Shown here: positions 19,245 through 29,070 of the stretch, one piece after another
How the letters are laid out: every line of letters starts with the position of its first letter
Position numbering within the stretch: position 1 is the stretch's first letter
Source of the DNA: Sphaerospermopsis sp. SIO1G1
Lineage (GTDB): Bacteria > Cyanobacteriota > Cyanobacteriia > Cyanobacteriales > Nostocaceae
Direction of reading: 5' to 3'
Length of the DNA: 64,000 nucleotides
NCBI GenBank assembly: GCA_010672785.1
Contig: JAAHFX010000002.1
Span: 780,886 to 844,885, forward strand
Program-made: the position numbers and the translations under genes
The notes under the pieces: generated by a model
Databases searched by the model: none
What the model was told of the DNA's origin: nothing
What the model saw: the letters and a program-made list of their open reading frames with translations, nothing else

Positions 19245-19458
19245 GGGGTGGGTATAATAGTAAGACTAATTCCTAATATTTTAACTGTTTTTCCTCTATG
19301 GTTAGTGTGAAAGTTTAGTAAAATCACTTAGAGTTAGTGAAGTAATAGCCAACAAAAAATTCAACAAATAATTCTTAATAAGCATTACTGAGTTAAACTG
19401 ACAAATAAGTTACTAGAAAATAGTCATTAGCTACTCCTTGGTTGGGGTATTATTCAAG

Positions 19459-21879
19459 ATGGAACACTGGCAATTTTTGATCCAAAAGCAGGGCGATCGC
19501 TCATGGCAAAGCTTAGAATCGGCAAATCTCAAAATTTCTCCAGGAAAGTATAGGATTTTAGCGCGTTCATCCTGGTCAGAACGTGATGTAGAAGTACGGA
19601 TCACTCATTCTTCCATTGCAGACTTTCCACCAAAACGTCGTACTTTTAAGCGTTTACGGCGTATAGATGCTAATGGACTAATGGCGGTGATTCCCTTTAC
19701 TGACTTGAACCCTGGTGTTTGGGAAATCCGATGTTCTGGTGATTTGATGTCAGATATGTTAGGTGAATCTTGGCAATATAGTCTAGTGATCAATGTTCCA
19801 TCTTCTCCAGTTGATCAACAGTTACTTTTAGGTGGTGAGAATGATTTAGATGAAAATTTTGATGTGTCCGCTACGGTAACGGAAGAGTCTTCTGAGTCTA
19901 CTTTAACTGATATTTCTGAGGCCGATGAAGTGGATGACATATCAATTTCATCACCTGTTTTGGAAGATATTATTGAGAGTGAAAATGAACCTGTGAATCC
20001 TGTTTTAAAGGGTGATACAGTGGAGCAAATGGTTCAAAACTTACTAGATGTAGCTTTACCTGCTTCTGAATCTTGGGAGCAAGGACCAAAAGATGTAGAT
20101 ATTGCACCAGGATTACCTGTATCTTTACCCCTAGAAATATGTTTAGAACAAAATACTTACGTGAGTCAATGGGGGAAAAATCTGCAAATCAATGGTGAAG
20201 TCATATTAGTAGAAATAGAAAATCTAGCAGATGAACAATTATCAGATATTGAGATTTATCAATTACAAATAATTATAGAGTTACGATCACCTTTAGAGTC
20301 AAATATTCTCATAACATCACAACAAAATTTAGCCAATCAAATTTTACCTGTTAAATTTAGTAATAATATTCAAATTCCCTATGATTGTGAATCAAAGTTA
20401 ATTTTAGGTAATATTAATATATACGGCTCACTCATACCAGATGTTGAAGCTACACTGCTGGGTAATAACTCTTTCACTATCACCGCAGATGTCCAAGAAT
20501 TACTAAATATCACTTCCCAGTTATCCACCACACCAGATTTATCCACAGAGGATGATCTCCAAGCACAGGATCAGATCCTAGCAGAACCAGAACCAGTTCC
20601 CTTGGATTTAGAACTATTCAATTTAGTGAAAACCCCTAAATTAGCCAAGTTTAGCTCTTTAAAACCTGGGGGGAATATGACTTTCCCACCCCGAATTCAA
20701 GCGGTAGTTATTTCCGATAAAGTTTCTCCACAACTGCCCAAATTACCGATGGTTCACAAAAGTATGATAGCTGGTAGTTCTGATTCAGCAGAGTCTTTAA
20801 TCTCTAAAAATACTATCAGTAAATCCAGTCAGGCCAGACCTATTAATTTAGACAAGTTAGTGATCAGACAAGTTCAAACATCTTTTCCTTTCCTCAAACG
20901 ATTGAAGTCTCCTACAGAAAATACTTTAGAGTCAGCTAATAATAATCAAGCAGGGGAAATTAATAATTATCAATTACCAGTACAACCTTTAATAGAAATT
21001 AACCAATCACAAAACCAAGAATTAATTAAAGTGAATGTGCTGGAAAATTCACCTCTAATTCAACAGTGGATGGCACAACAAGAATACTTATTAGATCAAG
21101 GTACAGAATTAGTCTATCAAGATCAAGATCATGAGCAAGACTATGAGGAAGATTATGAGGAAGATTATGAGCAAAATCATGAGCAAGACTATGAGCAAGA
21201 CTATGAACAATTCATCCAGGAAGATGTTATCAATACCAATGATGATGAAGCCGAGGAGAATATCACCGTTGCGAAACTTATCAATGACTTAAATCTGCAT
21301 TTAAACGCAGACTTAGAATCAGAAACAAATCCTGTATCAGATTTATCAGAGAGTCTCGTACTAGATAATACTGAAACTGACCCCACCCCAGAAGTATCAC
21401 AAAGTATACATACTGACAGATCAGAAGAAATTGTCCTGGATGAATACTTAATTGATCAACAAGAAGAGCAAACCACAGCGGTAGAGTCAGAAAACTTATC
21501 CTCTCCAGAATGGGAATTTTTACCAACACCTCAACTATTCCTACCCAATGAAGAATTAATAGCTGGTACAGCAGTGAAAGTAAGGCTAGAAATGCAAACA
21601 GCTTCATCCTCAGTGGTGATCAAATTGTGGGTTGAAGATTATCAAACTCGTATTTTGCTAGATGGGCCACATTTACTTCAAGATTTACGGCCTACACCTT
21701 GGGGAAGTTGGGAAGCTACTACCCGAATTCTTGTTCCCTTGGGTTGTGTAGAAATTTTACTGGGAGCAATCGCACTTGATCTAGAAAGTCAACAGGAAAG
21801 CCATAAAGTTACAATGGTGAGGACTATTATTCCTGCCGATTTATCTACCATTGAGGTAGATGAGTTACTCGATTTGTAA
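19459..21879 (+). CDS. large acidic protein of unknown function with end domains
   Basis: About 806 residues from ATG 19459; an upstream TTG at 19438 is less likely. The N-terminal 110 residues (MEHWQFLIQKQGDRSWQSLE, GKYRILARSSWSERDVEVRI, PGVWEIRCSGDL) look like an all-beta domain. A long, acidic, low-complexity middle includes repeated EQDYE/EEDYE units (15-base DNA period, 21120-21215). The last about 115 residues form a second beta-rich domain (KVRLEMQTASSSVVIKLWV, PWGSWEATTRILVPLG). No signal peptide or membrane segment is seen, so it is probably cytoplasmic. I do not recognise a family. Confidence 0.75.
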   Translation: MEHWQFLIQKQGDRSWQSLESANLKISPGKYRILARSSWSERDVEVRITHSSIADFPPKRRTFKRLRRIDANGLMAVIPFTDLNPGVWEIRCSGDLMSDMLGESWQYSLVINVPSSPVDQQLLLGGENDLDENFDVSATVTEESSESTLTDISEADEVDDISISSPVLEDIIESENEPVNPVLKGDTVEQMVQNLLDVALPASESWEQGPKDVDIAPGLPVSLPLEICLEQNTYVSQWGKNLQINGEVILVEIENLADEQLSDIEIYQLQIIIELRSPLESNILITSQQNLANQILPVKFSNNIQIPYDCESKLILGNINIYGSLIPDVEATLLGNNSFTITADVQELLNITSQLSTTPDLSTEDDLQAQDQILAEPEPVPLDLELFNLVKTPKLAKFSSLKPGGNMTFPPRIQAVVISDKVSPQLPKLPMVHKSMIAGSSDSAESLISKNTISKSSQARPINLDKLVIRQVQTSFPFLKRLKSPTENTLESANNNQAGEINNYQLPVQPLIEINQSQNQELIKVNVLENSPLIQQWMAQQEYLLDQGTELVYQDQDHEQDYEEDYEEDYEQNHEQDYEQDYEQFIQEDVINTNDDEAEENITVAKLINDLNLHLNADLESETNPVSDLSESLVLDNTETDPTPEVSQSIHTDRSEEIVLDEYLIDQQEEQTTAVESENLSSPEWEFLPTPQLFLPNEELIAGTAVKVRLEMQTASSSVVIKLWVEDYQTRILLDGPHLLQDLRPTPWGSWEATTRILVPLGCVEILLGAIALDLESQQESHKVTMVRTIIPADLSTIEVDELLDL

Positions 21880-21976
21880 ACTCTGTGTTAAAAATCTTGA
21901 GAATTTCCCAAAATAGTGGAATTTTTGCAGTAAGCTCCTAAGTGAATCTTATTTTGACTCTAGAGGACTCTTTACT

Positions 21977-22117
21977 ATGTCAGGTTCATTTCTGCCCTCT
22001 ATTTTGGCATATTCTTCATTTTTGCCCTCCATTTTCGTACCTTTAACTGGTTTAGCATTACCAGCTATTATTTTCGCGTTCCTTTTCTCTTACATCGAAC
22101 GTGAAGATATTGCCTAA
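21977..22117 (+). CDS. psaI: photosystem I reaction centre subunit VIII (PsaI)
   Basis: A 46-residue protein, MSGSFLPSILAYSSFLPSIF then a membrane helix and the ending SYIEREDIA. The FLPSI motif near the start, the single helix and the IERED(I/V)A end are diagnostic of PsaI; the 46-residue form with duplicated FLPSI matches the Nostocales type. PsaI lies in the thylakoid membrane at the trimer-forming side of photosystem I, next to PsaL, which it helps to anchor. psaL is not adjacent here. A ribosome-binding site is weak (GAGGA about 13 bases upstream). Confidence 0.92.
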   Translation: MSGSFLPSILAYSSFLPSIFVPLTGLALPAIIFAFLFSYIEREDIA

Positions 22118-22182
22118 TTAGGTAATGGGTAATGGGTAATGGCTGTGCTGTTACCTATTACTTATTCTGATGAAGAAATAGA

Positions 22183-22314
22183 TAAGTAGTTGTGCAAGAT
22201 AAATTTTATGGGAGAGGGAATAGGGAACTCTTAACAGCTAACAGCTAACAGGTAAGAGCTACAGAGATTTTTGTTTATGCCGAAAATGTTCAATTAATTT
22301 TGCTTAGGTACTTA
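22183..22314 (+). mobile_element. MITE-2 copy 2, abutting the KDPG aldolase start codon
   Basis: The left end is TAAGTAGTTGTGCAAGATAA and the right end is AATTTTGCTTAGGTACTTA; reversed, the right end reads TAAGTACCTAAGCAAAATT, an imperfect inverted repeat of about 20 bases. A tandem TAACAGC heptamer tract lies inside at about 22225-22255. The element ends one base before the aldolase ATG, so its right end supplies the 5' untranslated region. Confidence 0.7.
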
Positions 22315-22947
22315 ATGTCTAATCAAGATTGGTCGTTAAAATTAACACAACATCGAGCGATCGCTGTAATTCGCACCCCAAAAATGATGTGGGGAGAAAA
22401 AATGGCTTTAGCGGTAGCAGATGGGGGAATGAGGTTAATAGAAATTACTTGGAATAGCGATCGCCCAGAGGAATTGATTACGCAACTGCGGAGTAATTTA
22501 CCTAATTGTTTAATTGGAGCAGGGACACTTTTTAATGCTAAACAACTGAAAGATGCGATCGCCGTAGGAGCGCAATTTTTGTTTAGTCCCCATACAGATA
22601 TAGAAATGATTAAAATTGCTGTATCTCAAGATATTCCTATTATTCCTGGCGCACTTACACCCACCGAAATTGTGACAGCTTGGAGTCATGGTGCAAGTTG
22701 TGTGAAAGTATTTCCTGTACAAGCAGTAGGAGGTGTAGGTTACATTAAAAGTTTACAAGCACCTTTGGGACATATTCCCTTAATTCCTACCGGTGGTGTG
22801 ACTATAGAAAATGCTAAAGATTTTTTACAAGTCGGTGCAGTAGGAGTTGGGTTAAGTGGGGAGTTATTCCCAAAAAAATGGATCTTAGCGGAAAATTGGC
22901 AAGCAATCACTCAACAAGCAAAGAATCTCATATACAGGTTAAATTAG
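22315..22947 (+). CDS. eda: 2-keto-3-deoxy-6-phosphogluconate aldolase
   Basis: A 210-residue KDPG/KHG aldolase, which splits 2-keto-3-deoxy-6-phosphogluconate into pyruvate and glyceraldehyde-3-phosphate. The active-site Glu43 is in RLIEITWNS, the Schiff-base Lys131 in SCVKVFPVQ, and the phosphate-binding loop is IPTGGV. Three HIP1 octamers fall inside the gene. I start at ATG 22315 (MSNQDWSLKL) because the upstream in-frame ATG at 22300 lies in the MITE-2 end. It points to Entner-Doudoroff capacity, or to related 2-keto acid breakdown. Confidence 0.9.
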   Translation: MSNQDWSLKLTQHRAIAVIRTPKMMWGEKMALAVADGGMRLIEITWNSDRPEELITQLRSNLPNCLIGAGTLFNAKQLKDAIAVGAQFLFSPHTDIEMIKIAVSQDIPIIPGALTPTEIVTAWSHGASCVKVFPVQAVGGVGYIKSLQAPLGHIPLIPTGGVTIENAKDFLQVGAVGVGLSGELFPKKWILAENWQAITQQAKNLIYRLN

Positions 22948-23056
22948 TAAATGATCAGGTGAAAGGTATTACTAAAGAAGTACATGAACAGGGGTAAGTT
23001 TATGACGGAATTACCAATTACCAATTACGAATTACTGAAACAGGAGTGTGTTGATC

Positions 23057-23803
23057 ATGACAAAACAGATTCATTCTCCCAGGATTAATTTCCTAAAAAT
23101 GCTACTTACTGGTGCATTGCTATCTGTAAGTATATTTAGTTTCGCTGCTTTGGATATAGTATCGGCAAATCCTAACAATGTAGATACAAGTGATGTTAAT
23201 CCCAATAATTCTAATTCTCATGATGTAGATGCGAATAATGTCAAACCTGAGAATGTAAATCCGAGTCAGACAAGTTCCGAAAATAACAATACAAATTCTC
23301 CCGAAAATACAAGCTCTCCCGAAAACACAAGCTCTCCCGAAAATACAAGCTCTCCCGAAAATACAAATTCTCCCAAAAATACAACTTCCCAACCCAAAAA
23401 ACTTCCAACCAACAAAATAGCCAGAGCTATATATACACTAAAACAATCTGATCAACGCTGGATTCAAGTTGATTTATCAGAGCAAAATTTAATAGCTTGG
23501 GAAGGGAATAAACCTGTGTATGCTGTAACAATTTCTTCTGGTAAACGCTCCACACCTACTCTGGTGGGTACATTTAAAGTTCAAACCAAACACAGAAAAA
23601 CGCGGATGCGGGGGCCTGGTTATAATGTTCCTAATGTTCCCCACACTATGTATTATTATCGTGGCTATGCCATTCACGGGGCATATTGGCATAAAAAATT
23701 TGGTACACCTGTTAGTCATGGTTGTGTAAATGTTGCACCTAATCATGCCAAATGGATATTTGAATGGGCTAGTGTAGGAACACCTGTGATAGTTAAAAAA
23801 TAG
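23057..23803 (+). CDS. L,D-transpeptidase (YkuD family)
   Basis: About 248 residues, starting at ATG 23057, which has AGGAG 10 bases upstream. A signal peptide or anchor ([16 protein letters not shown]) is followed by an Asn/Ser-rich linker with NTSSPE repeats (18-base DNA period, 23297-23385). The C-terminal YkuD domain (about 125-248) carries [20 protein letters not shown], with the catalytic His and Cys of the HG...SHGCxN motif. Such enzymes form 3-3 peptidoglycan cross-links or attach proteins in the periplasm. The linker probably spans the wall. Confidence 0.92.
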   Translation: MTKQIHSPRINFLKMLLTGALLSVSIFSFAALDIVSANPNNVDTSDVNPNNSNSHDVDANNVKPENVNPSQTSSENNNTNSPENTSSPENTSSPENTSSPENTNSPKNTTSQPKKLPTNKIARAIYTLKQSDQRWIQVDLSEQNLIAWEGNKPVYAVTISSGKRSTPTLVGTFKVQTKHRKTRMRGPGYNVPNVPHTMYYYRGYAIHGAYWHKKFGTPVSHGCVNVAPNHAKWIFEWASVGTPVIVKK

Positions 23804-23815
23804 TCAGTTTGGTTC

Positions 23816-23933
23816 AGTTATCAGTTATCAGTTATCAGTTATCAGTTGTCAGTTAACAGTTATCAGTTGTCAGTAATTCGTAATTCGTAATTCGTAATTC
23901 GTAATTCGTAATTCGTAATTCGTAATTCGTAAT
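23816..23933. repeat. two adjoining heptamer arrays: CAGTTAT and AATTCGT
   Basis: About 8 units of CAGTTAT (with TTGTCAG and TTAACAG variants) at 23816-23873 pass directly into about 9 units of AATTCGT up to 23933. Both have a 7-base period. With MITE-1 copy 2 they fill the gap 23804-24321; the remainder (24182-24321) shows nothing recognisable. Confidence 0.9.
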
Positions 23934-23964
23934 GCCTCTTTCAGAGGAGCTTCGCTTACGTAAT

Positions 23965-24181
23965 TAGGGTTTGCAGCAAAAAGTCTTGTCGTGGAGACAG
24001 GTGACTCTTGACAGGTAACAGGTGACAGTTTCAAGAGTTTGATGAGAACAATTTTTGTTTTCAGTTGGAATTAAATGCACGGTTTTCGAGTGACTACCAC
24101 CTAAAAGCTTGCACTTTCTCAATCTCAAATTGCCTACAATTCTTTACCTATAAGGTTTTTGCATTTATTCAGCAAGCCCTA
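23965..24181 (+). mobile_element. MITE-1 copy 2
   Basis: It starts TAGGGTTTGCAGCAAAAAG and ends TTATTCAGCAAGCCCTA, giving inverted ends TAGGGTTTGC/GCAAGCCCTA with one mismatch. The internal TGACAGGTAACAGGTGACAG is a heptamer tract at the same relative place as in the copies near 1099 and 32033. No target-site duplication is obvious. Confidence 0.75.
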
Positions 24182-24321
24182 AGTAAGTTGGCACAAAAAA
24201 ACTCAGGTTTATAACAAAATTTGAAGTTGCTAAAAACCTCTTCTCTCCTGGCTTCTATCTGAACATAAGGACAATTAATTTTTAACGCCTACTAGCTTAT
24301 CAAATATCAACTATCAATTAC

Positions 24322-25920
24322 CTAACTTAATTGTGCAACGAGTTGATTTTCTACTAAAATATCATTAGTTAATAAGTCTTCAACAGTAATTCTTAAAAAC
24401 TGTTTTTCATCAACTTGAAACATAACCTTAATGCGATCGCTACCGGGAAAACCAGGAGGTGTGAGTTGGGCAATATTTCTTGCTCCTTCACTATCATTGA
24501 GGGGTTTGACTGTGGTAGTTGAAGATTGTAACTTGCGAGTTACCAAGCGATCGCCATCAAAATAAACTTCTGTATTTCCTGTTTCTGCTCCTAGTTCACC
24601 AATAACTAATTCTATACTGGGTTGATTTTCCCGAGAAGCGCCTAAAACTAATTCTACTGGTTGACTCATGGGATAAGCTTGGCCTGCTCTAATAATTGGT
24701 TGCCAACTATGACGTTGAAGACGACGATCCCAGTAACGTACACCATAGCTATGATAGAGATAGTCCTTAATTTCTAAACCTTGGGTAATATGTAATGCAC
24801 CTTGGGCGATCGCTTCAAAAGGTTTGTCAAAACGGATTTTTTCTGGTGCAAAATATTGTTCTATCCATGTTTGTACTGCGGGTAATTTTACAGATCCACC
24901 TACTAACAATACTTGGTTAATATCATCTAGTTCTATCCCTTGACGACGAGCTTGTTGTAGTAAACTCATCATTGCTTCGTGCAATTTATCAAAAAATCCG
25001 TTATCTTTGAGGATATTTTCTAAAGTGGAACGATTGAGATCCAATTCATAACTTTCAAAAGTTTCATCATTAAAATAAACTTCGCTTGCTTGTTGTTGAC
25101 TGGATAATTGAATTTTGATTCTTTCTGCTAACCTGGTGGTAATGGAATTAACAGTTAAACCTTGGTTTTTGACAAAATAATCAACTATCCAATTATCAAT
25201 ATCTGTCCCTCCCAAATTTTGTCCAGCTTTGGCTAAAACACGTGCCGTTTTAACTTTTTGTTTAGAATTTTCTGCTAGGGATTTGTTAGCCCATTTTAAT
25301 AAAAATCCGACTGGTTTATTATTATTTTTTGCTGTCTTTTCTAAATTAACTAAAGATAAGTCTAAAGTTCCACCACCAAAATCTACAACCAAGAGATTTT
25401 CCTGTTCTGTTAAACCATAACCTAAAGCTGCTGCTGTAGGTTCATCTAACATTCTCACTTGTTCTACTGGCAGTTTTGCAAATACTTTTCCTAACCAATA
25501 ACGATAGGTTTCAAAACTATCTACAGGTATAGTTAAAACTAAAGAATCTAAACCACCTTCTGTCGCTGCTAGTTCTTCAATTATCCTAGTTAAGAACCAG
25601 TTTCCTACCTGTTCAAAGGTGATACTTTCCCCATCTAATTCTGGTAAAAAACCTTGAATATCTGCGCCTATTCCCCGTTTAAAACCACGAAAAAATCTCT
25701 GATCTCCTTTAAAATCTAAGCCGCGATCGCGTACTTCTTGGCCAACTACCACTTGATTTTGACTAGCTTCTTCCACATAGACTAAGCTAGGAATGAGGGG
25801 AGGATTGAGGCTTTGTTGTAAAGACAAACCCGGTAAGGTTAAAGTTTCAGGTTGCTGGGTGACAGGATTCCACCGAGTAATAATTGTATTGCTAGTACCA
25901 AAATCTATTGCGATCGCCAT
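24322..25920 (-). CDS. Hsp70-family protein (non-canonical DnaK relative)
   Basis: A 532-residue protein. Actin-fold nucleotide motifs are AIDFGTSNTIITRW at the start, LVVDFGGGTLDLSLVNL near residue 175, and VLLVGGSVKLPAVQTWIEQYF near 340. The preceding MLDEPTAAALGYGL is the Hsp70 signature. It is about 100 residues shorter than DnaK, has a divergent C-terminal part (from about 400) and lacks the EEVD-like or DnaK-type lid, so it is probably a specialised Hsp70 relative rather than the main chaperone. The start codon lies within a HIP1-containing sequence. Confidence 0.88.
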   Translation of the reverse strand: MAIAIDFGTSNTIITRWNPVTQQPETLTLPGLSLQQSLNPPLIPSLVYVEEASQNQVVVGQEVRDRGLDFKGDQRFFRGFKRGIGADIQGFLPELDGESITFEQVGNWFLTRIIEELAATEGGLDSLVLTIPVDSFETYRYWLGKVFAKLPVEQVRMLDEPTAAALGYGLTEQENLLVVDFGGGTLDLSLVNLEKTAKNNNKPVGFLLKWANKSLAENSKQKVKTARVLAKAGQNLGGTDIDNWIVDYFVKNQGLTVNSITTRLAERIKIQLSSQQQASEVYFNDETFESYELDLNRSTLENILKDNGFFDKLHEAMMSLLQQARRQGIELDDINQVLLVGGSVKLPAVQTWIEQYFAPEKIRFDKPFEAIAQGALHITQGLEIKDYLYHSYGVRYWDRRLQRHSWQPIIRAGQAYPMSQPVELVLGASRENQPSIELVIGELGAETGNTEVYFDGDRLVTRKLQSSTTTVKPLNDSEGARNIAQLTPPGFPGSDRIKVMFQVDEKQFLRITVEDLLTNDILVENQLVAQLS

Positions 25921-26171
25921 ATCAGATTTAAAAAATATGCACCAAGGTGAATGAGGTATTGTTAATATATCCTTAAGTTATCAAAAAAGTAGTTAATTAT
26001 TGCAGGTTTATTATTAAGTTCCACCTATCATCGGTAAAAAATAACCCTCCACCATTCCCCTGAACATTTGCACCTTCACTGGAGCAATTTTACCAGTATT
26101 TGCTTTACTAATACCGATACAAAAAAGCTAACACAAGCTAGGTAAGCTCATAATTGCCGAACTGTTAACAG

Positions 26172-26465
26172 TTAACTCTTAAAAAGAGCCTCCATTTTCT
26201 GAGCTAATTCCACATCTAAATTACTGATAGCATTACCAGCATCATGGGTAACAAGATTTACTCTCACAGTACTGTATACATTAAACCATTCTGGGTGATG
26301 TCCCATAGTTTCTGCTTGAATACCCACAGTTACCATCCAACCTAAAGCAGTTGAAAAATCCTTAAATTTATACTCTTTGTATAATTTACCTTCCTTAATT
26401 TGCCATCCGGGTAAACCATTTAATGCTTGTTGTAGTTCGGTGTCACTTAGTTTTTGTGCGGTCAT
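26172..26465 (-). CDS. phhB: 4a-hydroxytetrahydrobiopterin dehydratase
   Basis: A 97-residue protein of normal length for pterin-4a-carbinolamine dehydratase. The family motif is METMGHHPEWFNVYSTVRV, with its paired His, and THDAGNAISNLDVELAQKM follows near the C-terminus. It dehydrates 4a-hydroxy-tetrahydropterin during pterin recycling. No aromatic amino acid hydroxylase gene is nearby. In bacteria without the hydroxylase it may serve folate or molybdopterin-related functions; that is open here. Confidence 0.9.
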   Translation of the reverse strand: MTAQKLSDTELQQALNGLPGWQIKEGKLYKEYKFKDFSTALGWMVTVGIQAETMGHHPEWFNVYSTVRVNLVTHDAGNAISNLDVELAQKMEALFKS

Positions 26466-26542
26466 GTTCTGAATTTACACAATAATTTTCCAGCACTATT
26501 TTATCTAAATCCGTGAAATTATTGTATTGGTTATGTCAATAT

Positions 26543-26610
26543 TAAGTATTTGTGCAGAATAAATTTCATAGTTAGGAGAGGGAATAGGGAACAGTGTTCC
26601 CTGTTCCCTA
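26543..26610. mobile_element. MITE-2 partial copy 3 and GTTCCCT heptamer tract
   Basis: TAAGTATTTGTGCAGAATAA matches the MITE-2 left end. It is followed by GGAGAGGGAATAGGGAACAG and then its inverse, GTTCCCTGTTCCCTATTCCC, a heptamer tract that can fold back. No right TIR is found before the wzc gene end, so the copy looks truncated. It sits directly 3' of wzc. Confidence 0.55.
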
Positions 26611-26621
26611 TTCCCTGTTCC

Positions 26622-28709
26622 CTAAACTACACTATTTGCATAGGGAGAATATTGTTGATTGGAATTGACACCATTCATCGCTATACCTAAAACATTTTGG
26701 TCGGCCTTCTCCAACATTTCTTTAGATAGAGAAGCACTGGTAGAATCAACAACTCCGGGTCTAACAACAAATAAAATACCATTTACCAATTTACCTAGAA
26801 TAGTTGCATCAGCAGCGACTGTTACAGGAGGGGTATCAATAATTACAAAATCATATTTTTGTGCGATTTGTCCGACAAATACAGCCATTTGACTAGAATC
26901 TAGTAAAGCCGCTGGGTTATTATTTAATTCACCAGCAGTGATAACTTCCATGCCGGGAGTAATTTCAGTGATAGCCTGATCTACATCCATCTGACTTCTG
27001 AGAATATTACTCAGTCCTACCTCATTGGGGATTTCCCATATTTTATGCTGACTAGGATGGCGCAAATCTGCATCTACCAGTAATACATTACGTCCTAATT
27101 GAGAGATGGAATAAGCCAAATTAGCCGCTACAGTAGATTTACCTTCCTTGGGTACAGCACTAGATACCACTATCACCTTCACAGTTTGCTCGGAATTGAA
27201 GAATCTCAAATTAGTTTGTAACATCCGAAAAGCCTCACTAATTGAAGAATCCGGTTGTTTTTTGACAATTACTTCTGGAGTAAAAGTGCCATTGGGAAAA
27301 GGTGGAATATAACCTAGTAAAGCATAACCCAACAAATCCTTGGCTGATTTGGGAGTTTTGATAGTTTTGTCTAACCTTTCTAACACAAATGCTGTAGTTA
27401 CGGCCAAAACAATTCCACCAATAAATCCTTGCAGTAAATTGATATACTGACGACTCCTCACAGGTGCGGAAGGAATTAAAGCTGGTGTAACAACTCTTGC
27501 ATTACTAACTTGCAGATTTTCAGCCACTTGGAGTTCTTGGTATCTATTCAAAAGAGAGTTATAGCTAGACTCTGTGGCCACTATTTCCCTTTCTAATTCA
27601 CGTTGTTGTAATTCTAGTTGTGGTAATGTATTCGCTCTTGCTCTGTAAGATTCTATTACATCTGCTAAAGATGTTAATCTCACCTGCAAACTTAGTCTTT
27701 CTGCCTCAACACTAGCAAATTGACCTAATAGACCTTGTTGTAAACCTAAAGTCCTTAACTGTACTATATTTTCTGCATCTTTAACCTGATTTAAACGTCC
27801 TGCTTTACCAATAAAGCTTTGTTCTATTCTTTCTTCCAGTTCTTCTCTGAGAATTATCTCCTCTTTTTTAAGATCAATCATAGTAGGGTGATCATCTGTC
27901 AGACGCAAACTAGTCACAGCGATTCTTTGTTGTAAGTTCTGTAACTTTCCTAAAACTTCTGTTGTTGATGGGGACTCACCAACGAAACCAGAAAGCACAG
28001 CATCTTGTGAAGTGACACCAAAAATTTTCTTAATTGATTGCATTCTGGCTGTTTGAGATGATAAATCCGACCTTGTATCAGCCACTTGCTTATCTAAAGC
28101 TGTCAAAATTCCTACACTGGATGCAGCTTCTGCTTTCAAATCTAAGACTCTATTTTGCTGTTTAAATAATTGGAGTTTGCGTTCAGCAGCTTGTAGTGCA
28201 GCTTTTCTAGCAGGTAGTTGTTGAGCAATAAAGTCCCGTGCTGATTTAGTTTGGGCGCGGTTAGCCTCAATATCATTTTCTATGTAGATTTTCATCAAGG
28301 TATTAACTACAGAAGCAGCTGTCCTTGGCTCTTCGTCAGTATAATATACTTCTAAAATATCTGTGTTTTCAATATTTTTGACTTCCAAGTCCTTTAAAAA
28401 CACCAGTGGATTGAGATTAAATCCCAAAGTATTGATTGTTCTTTCTGCTAAAGGGATTGAGCGCAAAACCGCAACTTCTGTTCCCAGAGGTCTGCCACTG
28501 ACTGAACTCTCTAACTGTCCTAATTGACTTCCTACTCCTGTTAAAGAAGAAGTAGAGTTCTTTTTCAATACTAGCTGTCCTCCAGCTTGATAGATGGGAG
28601 TCTCTAGATATGTTTTAACTATACTGAGTCCAACAAGAGTTAGAAACACTATAGAAGTTGGTAGCCAACGTCTTTTGATTATTGATAGATAACGTAAATA
28701 CTCTTCCAT
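26622..28709 (-). CDS. polysaccharide co-polymerase / tyrosine autokinase (Wzc-type)
   Basis: A 695-residue inner-membrane protein. A Wzz domain lies between a helix at about 17-32 and a second helix at about 422-441, with a long periplasmic coiled-coil. The cytoplasmic BY-kinase domain has Walker A SSAVPKEGKST (516-526) and Walker A' VLLVDADLR (542-550). The C-terminal tail has only two tyrosines (Y687, Y690), fewer than in E. coli Wzc. It controls chain length and export of capsule or exopolysaccharide. It is divergent from the HpsJ/cyanoexosortase pair and fits the polysaccharide locus that follows. Confidence 0.92.
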   Translation of the reverse strand: MEEYLRYLSIIKRRWLPTSIVFLTLVGLSIVKTYLETPIYQAGGQLVLKKNSTSSLTGVGSQLGQLESSVSGRPLGTEVAVLRSIPLAERTINTLGFNLNPLVFLKDLEVKNIENTDILEVYYTDEEPRTAASVVNTLMKIYIENDIEANRAQTKSARDFIAQQLPARKAALQAAERKLQLFKQQNRVLDLKAEAASSVGILTALDKQVADTRSDLSSQTARMQSIKKIFGVTSQDAVLSGFVGESPSTTEVLGKLQNLQQRIAVTSLRLTDDHPTMIDLKKEEIILREELEERIEQSFIGKAGRLNQVKDAENIVQLRTLGLQQGLLGQFASVEAERLSLQVRLTSLADVIESYRARANTLPQLELQQRELEREIVATESSYNSLLNRYQELQVAENLQVSNARVVTPALIPSAPVRSRQYINLLQGFIGGIVLAVTTAFVLERLDKTIKTPKSAKDLLGYALLGYIPPFPNGTFTPEVIVKKQPDSSISEAFRMLQTNLRFFNSEQTVKVIVVSSAVPKEGKSTVAANLAYSISQLGRNVLLVDADLRHPSQHKIWEIPNEVGLSNILRSQMDVDQAITEITPGMEVITAGELNNNPAALLDSSQMAVFVGQIAQKYDFVIIDTPPVTVAADATILGKLVNGILFVVRPGVVDSTSASLSKEMLEKADQNVLGIAMNGVNSNQQYSPYANSVV

Positions 28710-28996
28710 ATTGTTAGTGAAAATGTTGAGTCTTGTATGTTTACTGTTTTAAGTCTTAAAATTTATGACTTTATTGCGCCTAAAAAATTGCACTATATTT
28801 TACGCAATGTCCTTGATGTTGATCCGGATAAATGCAAACTACATTGCTTTTTATAAACAGTGAATACTAATCAAGAAGGCGATGAAAATTCATCAGTTTT
28901 TTTCTCAGTGCATTGTTGTTTAGTTTGTCTAAATTTTACGTCTTTGTCAATACGAAAATCACTAATTTCATATTTGCTTAAATACAAAAAATAAGC

Positions 28997-29024
28997 CTAC
29001 ATTCTTACATTGGTGGGAATGTAG
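28997..29024. promoter_or_regulatory. inverted repeat CTACATTC...GAATGTAG
   Basis: A perfect 8-bp inverted repeat with a 12-base loop in the middle of the wzc/hpsJ divergent region. No U tract follows, so a terminator is unlikely. It may be a protein-binding site or an RNA hairpin in the hpsJ leader. Confidence 0.35.
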
Positions 29025-29070
29025 AGATGGAATGAGGATTAAAAACTTTAATACACATATAATAATTACT

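Noticed and set aside
23120..23392. Reverse-strand frame opposite the L,D-transpeptidase, reading [18 protein letters not shown] repeats
   Set aside because: It is the antisense of the 18-base linker repeat in a clearly real gene.
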